Positions 25,086-35,754 of a DNA stretch of 64,000 nucleotides are shown one piece after another. The position numbers and the translations under genes were made by a program. Source of the DNA: Cryphonectria parasitica EP155 (Eukaryota > Ascomycota > Sordariomycetes > Diaporthales > Cryphonectriaceae); contig NW_024468916.1 of NCBI RefSeq assembly GCF_011745365.1, positions 372,001 through 436,000 of the forward strand, written 5' to 3'. Each line of letters opens with the position of its first letter. Position 1 is the stretch's first letter. The notes beneath the pieces were generated by a model. It made no database searches, was not told the origin of the DNA, and saw only the letters and a list, made by a program, of their open reading frames with translations.

Positions 25086-28003
25086 TCATTCTTGATAAGA
25101 GGATGAAGATACGTTCGAGAAGACGCCTGCACCAGAACCTCGCTTTCTGTTGGTTCCCAGATGCGGATACCAGTCCTCCCACGGGTATATCTCGACCTCG
25201 CCCTCCTCATCTTGACAATTCTCATATAGAGCGGCTGCGGAAATGGCGCTCAATGCTCCTCCTCTGGTACAAGCCCAACATGAATGTGCAGTGGCTCAGA
25301 CTCGCCATCGTCCTGCATCCTCTTGAAGAACGCAAACTCTTCAATTACACATTTCATCCCTCCCCTCGAAAGCAGTAAATCGACTACATTCAGATGCTGA
25401 TAGACCAAGGCCAGGACGAGCGGTGTCGCGGAGTCGCCGTCCCTCTTGTCAATGTCGGCACCATGAGGATGGTCAAGTAGGATGCGCGCGAAACCTGAGA
25501 GACTGTTCCGGGCTGCGGCGTGGCGAAGGAGATCGTCGTCGTCGACCTTGGCTCCTGCCTTTAGGGTGATCTTGAAGCTCTCCTTGTAGTCTTTGGACAT
25601 AGCCACGGCTAAGAGCGTGAAGCTTCCGCAGCCAAAGTTCCGCTCGCTGATTCACGTCGCCGACGCATTCCCACTGATCAGTGTCTCGACCATGTCTGGA
25701 TGATCCTCATCAGACAATATGAGACAGAAGCGTAGGGGGTGGGTATCCCTGTGCAATTTTTGCATTAGGATTGACGCCAGCCATTCAGCCACCTGACTCT
25801 TGAGACTGGATCCTCCCAGCGTCCTGTTCTTTTTCGGAATCGAGACTAAAAGGCATCTTGTGCAGGAATATCAGAACCTGAAGCTGTATCTGGGCGCATT
25901 CGTGACGTCGCATTGTATGTCTTCTTGCCATTTCTTCAACTCAAGGTAGCCACCTCGCCGGATCCCAGGAGGTACTTGTAAGGCAGATAGCGAAATGCTG
26001 ATGAGATCCAGAGCAGTAGGTTGAGGAGGGGTTGCAAGAATGCGCTCACATGCATCTCCAGGCGGCAACAGCCCGGTTATGTTATTGGTATTCTCGCCAA
26101 TATTGACATTGAAGCCTTTTTTGGCCAGCGAAACTAAACTATCTCAGCATGACCATTAGCACACGCGATATGCAGTATCATATATGCCCCCCACCGCTCC
26201 CTCTCGAATCCCTCAAGAGAAGGTGCCAGACGCAGCAGGCACTTCATCAATTCGAGATCATGGGGCTGGTCGGCCCGTGCTATGGACCTCGGAGCTTTGC
26301 ACAATACAGAGACCCAGAGTCATGGATGTAGAAGTGCTCGACTCAGTGAGCAAGAATCTCGAGGGATTAAGGAGAACTGCGTCAATATCATAGTCTTAGC
26401 TCTGCATATGCTCAAAGAATAGCCGGATACAGACTGCATTGGGGTGTTAAGGGCTATAGCCAGAGGGAAGAGTCATCAGCAGCGACATATATCAGATCAG
26501 CACCCCACTCCAGGAGAGTCTGGACAACTTGCTCCCACACGGTGTCAAACTCACTGCTATGCATGGCTCGTCCCTCACGATCCATTTCACCAGCGGTTAT
26601 GATGTTCACGAGAAGTGTTCAGAGCGATGAGCTCATCAGCTCCCATTGCTTTGTACTAAACGAGTCTCGCATGATGGCGCAACATAGAGGCGAGCAGGCT
26701 TCTGGTGATTCGGTCCAAATCTGAGTGGGAGAATTCAGTCTGTCCAACACATCCAGCCTGGCACCTTTCAGGCAGACAACTCTGGCAAGAGGACCAGCAA
26801 CCGCATCCAGGGACTGCGAAAGCTGGTGGAGCAGGCTCGGTATTATCCCCTCGAAGTCGCGAGGACTAGCAAGGGCTTGAGAAACCTGCTCGGTGGTGCC
26901 AAATACCAAATCTTTCGAGGTTATGATATCAGAATGTGATACTAGCTCCTGTTGCTTATATACGGCGAGTATTAAGGCCATGAAAGGAAGATCGTGGGCT
27001 TGCAAGGGTGACTCTCTCGTTCCGAGGCTCTCGTATGCTGGATATCTCTGTCTGGTCATTCTGCGGACCATGGTGTATTGGGATGGCCAATAGGTGCGCA
27101 AACTTTCACGGCCAGTCTCGAACGCGCCAGTTCTAGATATGAGAGGAATACTCGCCAGAGAAGTTGCGATTCCGCATGCGTTTGGCAGAACATCGAGGTG
27201 AAAAGACAGATAGCTTTAGTGCTTCCATCCATGGTGGAGGCTCGCAAGTTCTCAACTGCCTGTTCCCTGTCGAAGAAATAGCAAGAGCAACCTCACTAGG
27301 GATAAGTTGGCCTTGGCTTGCATCTCGTTAAATCATGTGGCTCCGTTCTCTTTGTTTGCGCCGCCAAAAATCTCTATAATATCTGAGCTGTTCGCTTATA
27401 TGGCCCATCTGATCTAGATAGGTCGTGAGAGAAGCTAGAATATCTGGGAGGCAGATCGGAAGATCGTCCACCTCCAAAGGTTCCCTCAAAGCCTCAGAGC
27501 AGGCCTGGGACAGCTCTTCGAGACTGATGATGACCTGCTGCTCAAGGATGTGGACATGTTCTCTGGACGCCATCCAAGAGGAAGGCTGTGCTTCCATAAT
27601 TGCGAATCATAAACTGGGACAAGCTAATCAGTAGGTCAGGGTGCAGTGGTACCTACAGGACGTTTGGATGCTGTTGCGGCATCCGCCTTCTCTTCCCTAG
27701 CGATTTTGTCAGTGCCATGTCTAGTGGCAAGTATGCGGTCAGGAAATTCGATTCCGATAGCGTAACTCCAAAGCTGCCTCCTGAACTGGCACAAAGGCTA
27801 CTCACGACGAGACCATATGCCTAGACATCTGCCTTACACCAATCAACATCTGGGTCCTGGTTGAGTACTTCTGGAGCACACCAACATGGACTAAAATGTA
27901 CAGGTCTTCCGACTCCCAGGTTGACTGCCTGAGCACTGCCCCCGAAATCAGCCAGCTTAACCACGATACCATCTCGGCGTAGGTCAGCGTAGCATATGAA
28001 GAT
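25086..28003 (-). pseudogene. Protein kinase-ankyrin protein pseudogene, C-terminal part
   Basis: Read on the minus strand from 28003 down. The start continues a kinase domain: VVKLADFGGSAQAV holds the DFG motif, and CAPEVLN the APE motif. An in-frame TAG then replaces an expected residue after WCKADV (about 27820). A linker follows (27597-27328 and 27101-26619), then an ankyrin-type region (about 26,100-25,250) with DDDLLRHAAARN, GADIDKRDGDSATPLVLALV and LNVVDLLLSRGG. A frameshift near 25,260 separates the last conserved stretch (EVEIYPWEDWYPHL), which ends at a stop at 25086-25088. The N-terminal part lies beyond the hAT insertion at 33428 and above. With several stops and frameshifts I call it a pseudogene. 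The kinase-ankyrin layout is common in lineage-expanded fungal genes that may act in self/non-self or stress signalling, but the role is unknown. Confidence 0.75.
27996..28003. repeat. Target-site duplication of hAT element (left)
   Basis: ATGAAGAT, identical to 33428-33435 on the other side of the element. Eight bases is the standard hAT duplication length. Confidence 0.95.
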
Positions 28004-28130
28004 CAACGTTCCACACAAGTCAAGCGGAATCAAGCGGCTTGACAAGCGAAGTTGACGGTTTGGCGATGGTCTTCAAGACAAGTAAGCGGCCTTTTTGACC
28101 AAGCGGCTTGCAAGCGAACAAGCGAATTGC
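28004..28130. repeat. Left hAT terminal inverted repeat and subterminal AAGCG motifs
   Basis: The inverted repeat is followed by at least seven AAGCGG/AAGCGA copies within about 125 bases. Such subterminal motifs are the transposase-binding sites in known hAT elements (family knowledge). Confidence 0.75.
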
Positions 28131-30303
28131 CTCAGTCCTATTGTGGGTCCTTATAGGCTCAGTTGAAGCTATCGTGGCCCACTCTGGATGCAACCTTGCT
28201 GGGGTTTTTGGTGTTTTGGCCTGGGCTTTTGCCCTGGCCCTTGGCTATTCGGCCTATATATCCGTATTTGGTCTTTTCCTCAGCTGGCAGGCAAGCTCTT
28301 CTGTTATACCTGTATCTCTTCTACCCTTGTACTTGGCATCCTCGCGTTTGCTTCCTCGCGTCTCGCACCTGGGTGTCCCCGCGTTTATCTATCATCGCTT
28401 TCCTTTCACTATCATGGCTAATAGCAATGCTTTCAACCAGCTTAGCCACGCGAGATATACCTCTATCCAGAAGCAGATCGATGCCCACGATGCCACAGCA
28501 CAGTTCTCTCTTGGTACCCTCAAAGACCTCTCACGCATTAAGGTTCCAGGACGATCCCATGCCTTTGTCCCAGCTCGCTGGATGCCAACATCATCGGCCA
28601 AGAGGAAGCGCCACGGGTCTGATATCTGGCATTTCGGCGAGAAGCTCTTCGAGGTCATCGTACAGGCTGACGGCACATGCAAAGTTGCAGCGGATTGGTG
28701 GTTCTGTCGCCTCTGCGATCAAAATAATCGCAGACCTTATATACCACGCGTAACAGTATCTCGACAAGCACATCAGCAGCTCTAAAGCATCTCGAAGGTC
28801 GCGATAATGAGGGCCATAACCTTGGCAAGCTGAAAGAGCTTGTTGCAGAGGCAGAGAAAGAGGAGGTTAGCCCAGAGGAGCTTGGCCAGCGAAAGCGGCG
28901 AAGAATAAACCATCGTGGCCTTTTCAACAACAGCAGTCTATATACAGCCCCTGATGCCTTGAAAGACGCTGCCAACGCTCCAAGTCGTGCAGTTGTTAGT
29001 CTCGCGAAGAAAGCTATAACAGAGCTGGTTGCTTGTTGCGATATACCTCTTTCAACTCTCGAGGCGCCTCAGTTCCGCTAGCTGTTGATGGTCTGGAATA
29101 GCACTCTGACGGAGCACTTTTTCCCTCCGAAGTGATGGCACAGTGATGAGATGGCTGTTTGAGGCGTTTCACGAGAACTTAGCTGGTCTTCAGCTTCAGC
29201 TCCAGCGCGAGGCTATCTCGAAGATTCATCTATCTGCTGATCTCTGGACCTCGCCTAACCACAAAGGCATTCTAGCAGTGGTTGCGCATTTTGTTGATAG
29301 CGATGCAAAGCTGCGAAATCGCCTTATAGCAGTGAGGATGATCAACGGCCAGCATACTAGCGAGAACCTCCAGTGGCATCTCCATCAGGTTATTATGGCT
29401 TTTCAGCTTGAGAAGCGGCTCGGCTGGCTTACTTTTGATAACGACAGCACGAACGACAAGGCAACAAGGCTTCTTTTTCGCAAGATGTACGGCTTCAATC
29501 ATCGTGAAGCTGAGAAGCTGCGGATTGAACGGCGATGCCGCTGCTGGGGCCATATTATTAACCTTATTATCAAAGGCTTCCTCTCTAGTAATGCTAAACA
29601 GATACTCGAGGCTGAAAACAGCGATGCTGATGAGGTAAGTCGAGCTGTTTTGTATCTTCCTGGCTTATTGCTAATATTTAAGCAGGAACTCGAGCAACAG
29701 AGGAATCAGTGGGATCAGTGGCAGCGAGAAGGACCTATACGCCGCGCTCATCTTATTGTAGTCTTCCTCAAGGCAAGTGTACAGCGGGTCCAGGACTTCG
29801 AGAAGATTGTTCAGAACTCTTTGTTTTCCCCAGAGGACCAAGATCTCGAGGATACTACAGCCTTTTTGGCAGAGGCCCTTCCTCAGCCAACAGCACAAGA
29901 CCTCACGATGCCACCACCACCGCTTCCTACAGACCCTACAGATGAGCAAACTGGCGATATATCTACCTTGCGGCCAGTGGTAGCTCAGGAGACGCAATAG
30001 AACTCAACAGAAGCTGAGATATCGCGGCGGCTGAGGCTGAAAAGACCTATTGATTTCTGGGTTAAAGAGCAAGTTCGAAGCGGTGCTAAAATACAACCTT
30101 TGAGTGAGCAGGACTAGCGCTTGAGGCAACTCGAGATCTTTTGCAGCCATTCCTATGGCATACAAAACACTACGAGGGGAACGCTGTAGCTGTTCATGAT
30201 GTCCTCAGTTCTTTGTGGGGTCTCGAGAAGCATTTGCAGTCCTTTCAGGAGAGATTTGGAGGCAGAAAAACGTATGCTGAAGAAGAAATCCTTGAAGAGA
30301 TTA

Positions 30304-32160
30304 AGTTAAAGGGGGTAACCTCCGGCCACACCAACTTCCGGCCACCCCGGCCGACCCCCCGGCCTCTCCAGCCACCTCTTTTTTTCAATATCTTTTCTCA
30401 ACCAATTTTACTCTGATCAACTTCATATCTTCACAGGACCTTTATACGTATATCATGAAGCCCTATACCGAATTTGAGCTGGCCCAGGCCCTCGAGGCTG
30501 TCAGAAAGGGTGTATCTCAGCGACAGGCCTCGAAACAGTGGGGTGTACCACGAGCTACTCTTCAGGACCGCCTAGCAGGAGGAGAATCGCATTCAACAGC
30601 CTATCAACATAAGCAAAGGCTTTCTGTTAGCCAGGAGAGGAAATTGGCTGAATGGATTCGCATTCAGGAAGCCATGGGGCTTCCACCAAGCCACTCAGAG
30701 CTTAGGCACTTTGCTCAACGAATCCTCGAGGTCAGAGGAGACCCTCAAACGCTAGGAAGGAAGTGGGCAAAAGCTTTTTTGAAGAGAAATCCAGATATTC
30801 AGGTTCGCAAGAGTCAAAGGATTGCCTCAGCTCGAACTAACGGAGCAACAACAGAGGTAATACAGCCTTGGTTTCGTCTTTTCGATCTTCCTCAAGTTCA
30901 AGCTATCAAACCAGCTAATCGATGGAATATGGACGAAGCTGGAATAGCTGAAGGCCAAGGAGCGAACGGATTAGTCCTTAGTAGCTGTTCTTCACGTTCA
31001 ATCCATCGAAAAGAGCCTGGGTCGAGGTTCTGAACCTCGATCCTCGAGTGTATCTCTGCTACAGGTGCCTATCTCTTCCCTCTGGTGATTTTCAAGGGGC
31101 AAACAGTACAATAACAGTGGTTTCCTCTCTTCTTGGAGTATTTCGATAGCTAGCAGTTTACAGCAACAAGGAACGGATGGACTGATAACGCTATGGCACT
31201 CGAATGGCTGAAGAAGATCTTCATTCCAGCCAGCCAGCCAGCAGACCCCTCAGAGACCAGACTATTAGTCCTGGATAGCTACAGCAGCCATATAACTGAC
31301 GAGTTTATGTAGCAATGCTATCAAAACAACCTCCTGCTGATTTACTTGCCTCCTCATATCTCTCACGTACTTCAACCCCTCGATCTAGGGGTCTTTTCAG
31401 CTCTCAAGAAGGCATACAGACGAAAAGTCAGTTATATCAGCCAATGGGGAGATTCAACAGTCTTTGGCAAGCGTTTATTCCTCGAGAACTATTACAAAGC
31501 CCGTACGGAAGGTCTTTCTAGCGAGAATATCAAGTCTGGATGGAAAGCTAGTGGTTTATAGCCTGTTAGACCCTCCAAGCCGCTCTTGAGCCCTCTTCTC
31601 CTCGAGAACACTCCTCAGCATATTCAGAATCAGTCAAATTCGAGTTCAAGAGTACCAACAGCAGCCCAGCATACCCAGAAAGCCTTCTCAAGCCAGCTAG
31701 CTATCTTTTCAACTCCTTGCAAGGCCAAAGATCTATACCATCAGCTACAGAAGAATCGGCACCAGCTTTCATCCAAGGCAGCGCAACGTATACTCTTTAG
31801 GAAGATACAAAAAGCGTTTGACGAGAGGTACCTCGAGTTTGCAAAGGCTCTGGAGAGGAACGAGGTCCTGGAAAGGCAAATGGAAGCCAAAAGGCCTACT
31901 AAAAGAAGGAAGGTTGATTTGAGCCCGAACTCGAGGTTTGCAGACATTGAGGATATACAGAGGGCTCAAAAAGCGGCTGATAGAGACGAAGATAGTCTAG
32001 ACGAAGAGAACAGTATCGAATTACCTACTGATGAGGAGGACTGCATCGTGGTGAGTGAATAGGATGAAGAATGTATATAAAACAATATATATGTGGGTGG
32101 GTGGTAAGGCGGGCCGGGGTGGCCGGAAGTTGGTGTGGCCGGAGGTTACCCCCTTTAACT
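30304..32160 (+). mobile_element. Pogo/Fot1-type Tc1-mariner element, 1,857 bp, nested in hAT
   Basis: Flanked by TA on both sides (30302-30303 and 32161-32162). Terminal inverted repeats are about 48 bp and practically identical; they begin AGTTAAAGGGGGTAACC and continue through CCGGCCACACCAACTTCC. Length and TA target fit fungal Fot1/pogo elements. One + strand transposase frame fills the interior. Removing the element with one TA copy rejoins the hAT frame exactly. Confidence 0.95.
30455..32062 (+). pseudogene. Pogo-type DDE transposase with five in-frame stops
   Basis: A single frame of 536 codons with no frameshift, interrupted by TGA at 31031, TAA at 31112 and TAG at 31151, 31310 and 31559. 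The N-terminus has a Psq-type helix-turn-helix (SQRQASKQWGVPRATLQDRL), then a CENP-B-like DNA-binding domain (RKLAEWIRIQEAMGLPPS ... WAKAFLKRNPDI). The DDE_1 core has its acidic residues in NMDEAG (about codon 160), LLVLDSYSSH and LQPLDLGVFS. Three TAG stops sit where the family has Trp, which a G-to-A change explains and which fits RIP; the TAA also fits a C-to-T change at a Gln codon. The C-terminus is basic then acidic. Dead copy, but possibly mobilised in trans because the ends are intact. Confidence 0.9.
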
Positions 32161-32224
32161 TATTGTCTCGCCAAATGCAGAGAAACCAGCCCTCCAGCGG
32201 CCCTCATCGCGATATCAGGCCCCT

Positions 32225-32350
32225 TCAAGACCTTCCTCTCGGCCCTCGCCTCGACCCTCGCCTCGACCCTCCCCTCGACTTTACTCTCGGCCCTCCTCTC
32301 AGCGTTCCTCTCGGCCCTCCCCTCGACCCTCCCCTCGATCCTCCCCTCGC
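32225..32350. repeat. Minisatellite encoding Pro-Ser-Arg repeats in hAT transposase
   Basis: Tandem imperfect units of the type CCTCGACCCTC/CCTCGGCCCTC. In the transposase frame they give repeated S-R-P-S-P-R. Such a tract is not typical at this place in hAT transposases, so it is probably a local expansion. Confidence 0.7.
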
Positions 32351-33299
32351 CGTCGAGCTTCACAGTCTTCAGATATATTTCCCAGCACTCCAGTGCGGGA
32401 ATGGCCAGATGTTGGCTCTCAAAAAGAGGCTGAGATATACCCCGAGGCATGTGGGCTTGAAGGTGCTGAGTTTCTGAGAGAATCAGTGGCCCAAGCGTTG
32501 GCAATTCTCAAGCGATATAAGAGCAAGCTTCGCGAATGCCCTATATATTTTGCTTCTGCTGTTTTGCATCCGGAATATCGCCTGGATGGTATTCGTACAG
32601 CAGCGCCAGCTATTGCTGACGATGTTGAACAAGAGTTTAAGGCTTTTTACGAGAAATATTGGGCATATAAAGATCCAGCCTTATCATCAGCATCAACACC
32701 CAGCTTGCAGGAAGATCAAGAACATAACAAGCCAAAGAGGCAGTGGAGGACCGCCTTCAGGGCACAGCCAAGGCCAAGACATCAACGGCCACAGTCAGAG
32801 CTGGAGAAATATCTCCAGCTAGAAGAGGACGACGAGGACGACGATGGTTTTGAGCCCCTCGTCTGGTGGGCAGCGCGTAAGGCCGAGTTTGCAGCCCTCT
32901 CACAGATGGCCTTCAACGTCCTATCTATCCCTGCGATGTCGTCCGAATGCGAGAGAGTCTTCAGCCAAGGGAAGCTTACGATGTCCTCGCAGAGGAGAAT
33001 GAAGAGCAGCACTCTCGAGCTCCTTTTGTGCCTCAAGGACTGGCTGAAAAATGGAACGCTGGCAGGACCAGCAGCAGAGATGAGGAGGAAAGGCATTGCC
33101 TAGCAGCTTTTTGCCAAAAAAAGGCATTCGAGGGGGTCAGAAATGTTTCTTTCAGCACTTGAGCGAGGGACCTCGCGCGGATCAGAGCGTAACAAGGAAA
33201 ACTATCATCATATGCCTCTATACCGGTTGAACCACGTGCGTAGCTCATTTGTTACTCTCACCACCTTTCGTTTCGTATATCTATCGTACATTCCTAATC

Positions 33300-33427
33300 C
33301 GGTATAGTGACCAAGTCACCAAGCGAATCAAGCGGCCAGGTACTACAAGACAAGCAAGCGGCCAAAATAGTTAGCAAGTCAAGTGGAGGGCTACCGCTTG
33401 CCTTGACTTGACTTGTGTGGAACGCTG
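33300..33427. repeat. Right hAT terminal inverted repeat and subterminal AAGCG motifs
   Basis: Three direct AAGCGG/AAGCGA copies and an inverted one precede the terminal repeat CTTGACTTGTGTGG ... CTG at 33427. Confidence 0.75.
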
Positions 33428-33930
33428 ATGAAGATAATATTGTCCGTCTTGAGATTTCTATAGATCACGCCGGCCTGATGCCTAGCACAGAGGCTGATTA
33501 TAATATTATTCATAATACTTCCTTTTTGCATTTCGGATAGCTCTAGTATGATACATACAACAGTATAAAGGTATCTATGAGCGCCCCTTTCCATAGCAAG
33601 CGCAGAGAAAGAGCATTCCTTATGCTGGACAATGAAAAGAATCTATATGATATTGGGGATGATCAATGAGGAGGGGGTGGTAGAAGGCATCAATCTCTCG
33701 CAGAATGGAGTAATAGCTGGTCTCCGGCCAGCTCAATCCGGTATGGAGGGTTCGTGTTTCTTAGAGCTAAACACCTTCAGGGCAGCAATGGTTTTGCGGG
33801 GCAGGATCTCGACTACCTCATCCTCGGTAATGTACTACACCATTTGCGAAGTCAGGCCACTCCCTAGGGTGAAGAATTGTCTTTCCGACTGACTTGGAGG
33901 TGATGCATAAAGTCGGCGCTGGCAATATTT
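33428..33930 (-). pseudogene. Protein kinase-ankyrin pseudogene, N-terminal kinase part
   Basis: Minus-strand continuation of the split gene. From 33,900 down one reads a glycine-loop-like FTLGSGLTSQ, then TIAALKVFSSKK with the ATP-binding Lys, then a frameshifted REIDAF-like segment. The catalytic loop is GVIYRNLKTDNIIFI (about 33,480-33,436), ending exactly at the hAT junction. Stops and frame changes occur in the N lobe (about 33,825 and 33,740). The HRD motif reads YRN, so the catalytic Asp is also lost (a G-to-A change on the coding strand). The upstream start was not found. Confidence 0.7.
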
Positions 33931-35335
33931 TGCAAGATAGGGTTGCTGGCAAAGGGATGATCATCCCTACTCTTCATGCTGGCAGCTCATGGTCTTGCTG
34001 TTCGTAGCTGGGAGGCTGAATCAAGACGATGCGGTCGCTCTATGTCGCTAGTGGAAAAGGGTGTATGATATGAGGGAGCATGGTGGTGATCCATAGTGCT
34101 GGCTTCAATTTTCGATTTTAGGGCTTGAGTTAGTGATGAAAATTGCTCAAACAATATCTTTGGAATAGCCCTTTTGGGTCTTCATAGTAATGGTTCTAGG
34201 CAAAAGGTATTTGACATTTCAAATATGTCAGCACGAGAGCAGGATGGCACAGCTTGTATCACTCTGTGTCCACTGGTGCTGCAGTGCATAATTATGTGAG
34301 TACCAAGTAACTAATTATGCTATTGGTATTCATGACCCAGCACACTCTAACATAGCATTCTTCAACTTCAGCTAGCACTACAGGGAAATCCGGGGCAGCA
34401 ACTTCACTCAGCTGGTGCACAAACACTATGAGACTCACTGGGCAATGCAACAATATCAAGACATGTAGTCCAGTTGGCATAGCAAAGCTGCATCTCAGCC
34501 TCCTCGAGACCAACTAACGCACACTCTACAAAAGCACAAGCATACCATCTTCAGCTAGCAAACCTGACACAGCAGCCTGATTGCACAAATTCTGCAAGCT
34601 TTGCAGAAGCTAATGCAACATATGTTTAATTATATTTAAACTGGTTGATGTGGCAAGATATCTCTAGTCTGATATTTAAGGTTCAGTATCACTTGGACGC
34701 TAGAAAGTGACTCTTACTATTTGCCTAGTATTACGGAAACAAAATCATGTTAGGCTTGGAGGTATCTGGTTTTGTCTTGCGCATTATCAGTATTGCTGCT
34801 GACTTTAAAGAGGCTGTTGACTCAGCACTTTTTATTCGAGTCCTTCTTTGATAACGCGAAGGAAGGCTGCGGATGCATCGTACTCCAATACGATATGGAG
34901 AGACTATGACTGAATCTCTAGGGATAACAATATAAGACCAAGCTCAATAGTAATACTAGTAATTGCGCTCTTCGCGATATGCCTGATAATACTAATTATA
35001 TATTGTACTATATTACCAGCTTGTCTCTTTTTCTGTTTAGCTGCTCGATTTCCTAAGAGATTCGCCTGCTCAACCAGGATAACAGTTCGCCGGCCCTAAC
35101 ATCAGCCAAAACTCGGAAGTATTCAGGTTCCGCAAGAAACCCAAGTCGACCATGCTCGGGTCATGTTAGCCCAAGCAAAACGCCTCGATCTGCAACTTTA
35201 CTAACTGAATCCTCTAGATCCGACGACTAAGCCTTCTGTGACACGCCTCACCCAGAACTAAATAAAGCTCTTCCCGAAGGCCGAATTGCTTAGCATCTTC
35301 AGATCAGATAACAGCCGCCAACCCTGCAAGATATG
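33931..35335. other. Transition zone, degraded DNA
   Basis: Falling GC content and many stops in all frames. The first few hundred bases may still hold the decayed 5' end of the kinase pseudogene. From about 35,040 to 35,335 a GC-richer stretch on the + strand reads as a broken hydrophilic frame next to the LTR and could be an element remnant; I cannot assign it. Confidence 0.4.
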
Positions 35336-35754
35336 TGTTATGACCCACCCAGCTTGCAGGTTACAAAACAGGCTCCAGCAACACAAACCAAGCATTAAGA
35401 CACCACAACGAACAACCAACCAGGCTTATATTGTTGTGGTGGCCAGGGTGGTAGTCCGTGGGACATGGAGTACAGTGGGTCAAGGGTCCTCATACATATA
35501 AAGGATACCACCTACTTTTCAAATTCTTTAGCTATAGGAAACAATGAAGCATCCTTTCTCTTCTTTTCAATTTTGAACTCTTTGAACAGGTTTAAGACAG
35601 GTTTTTCACCCTGTTCTTGCGCCTATATAGCCTTAGTTTGCTGTTCTCATCTATATAAGCATACTTGGATTGTACGAGCTCTTGCTTATTGCTTCAGTAG
35701 TTGTTTGTTCCTTTTTCTTTCGAGAGCGATAGCGCTCTAGTTCTAGTTTAATAA
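35336..35754 (+). repeat. LTR (solo or truncated) of a Ty3/gypsy-like element
   Basis: Begins TGTTATGACCCACCCAGC, matching the first 35 or so bases of the gypsy LTRs in this window when those are read on their own (minus) strand (TGTTATGACCCATCCAAC). A TATA-like ATATAAAGG lies at about 35,497. About 330 bases of it recur inverted at 41301-41630. The right end is where the two copies diverge. Confidence 0.65.

Larger units (their letters stand above)
28414..33103 (+). pseudogene. hAT transposase, broken and interrupted
   Basis: Starts at ATG 28414 (MANSNAFNQL). The N-terminal part holds a BED-type zinc finger (WWFCRLCDQN ... ALKHLEGRDNEGH), split by a frameshift near 28,735. A TAG sits at 29079-29081. 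The catalytic core (from about 29,143) has HLSADLWTSPNHKGILAVV with the first catalytic Asp, FDNDSTNDKA, and RRCRCWGHIINLIIKGFL (the hAT RC-x2-H block). A likely 51-base intron at 29635-29685 (GTAAGT ... CAG, branch CTAAT) is in frame. Further stops lie near 30,000 and 30,114. The pogo element splits the gene at 30302. Past it the frame resumes at 32162 and reaches the C-terminal dimerisation region (FNVLSIPAMSSECERVFSQG, with the catalytic Glu), ending at 33103. A Pro/Ser/Arg-rich repeat (32225-32350) sits just after the insertion. Not functional as it stands. Confidence 0.85.
28004..33427 (+). mobile_element. hAT DNA transposon, 5,424 bp, inserted in kinase pseudogene
   Basis: Bounded by an exact 8-bp duplication (ATGAAGAT at 27996-28003 and 33428-33435). 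Terminal inverted repeats are about 21 bp, CAACGTTCCACACAAGTC on the left and CAGCGTTCCACACAAGTC when the right end is read inward. The CA-G-start and duplication length fit hAT. Subterminal DNA at both ends is crowded with AAGCGG/AAGCGA motifs. It carries one transposase pseudogene in the + direction and a nested pogo-type element at 30304-32160. Without the nested element it would be about 3.6 kb. Confidence 0.95.

Noticed and set aside
28108..28413. N-terminal extension of the hAT transposase with membrane-like residues
   Set aside because: It reads through the subterminal repeats of the element; the ATG at 28414 gives a normal transposase start.
35040..35335. Possible gag-like fragment next to the LTR at 35336
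   Set aside because: Hydrophilic residues are visible, but stops and lack of any diagnostic motif prevent assignment.
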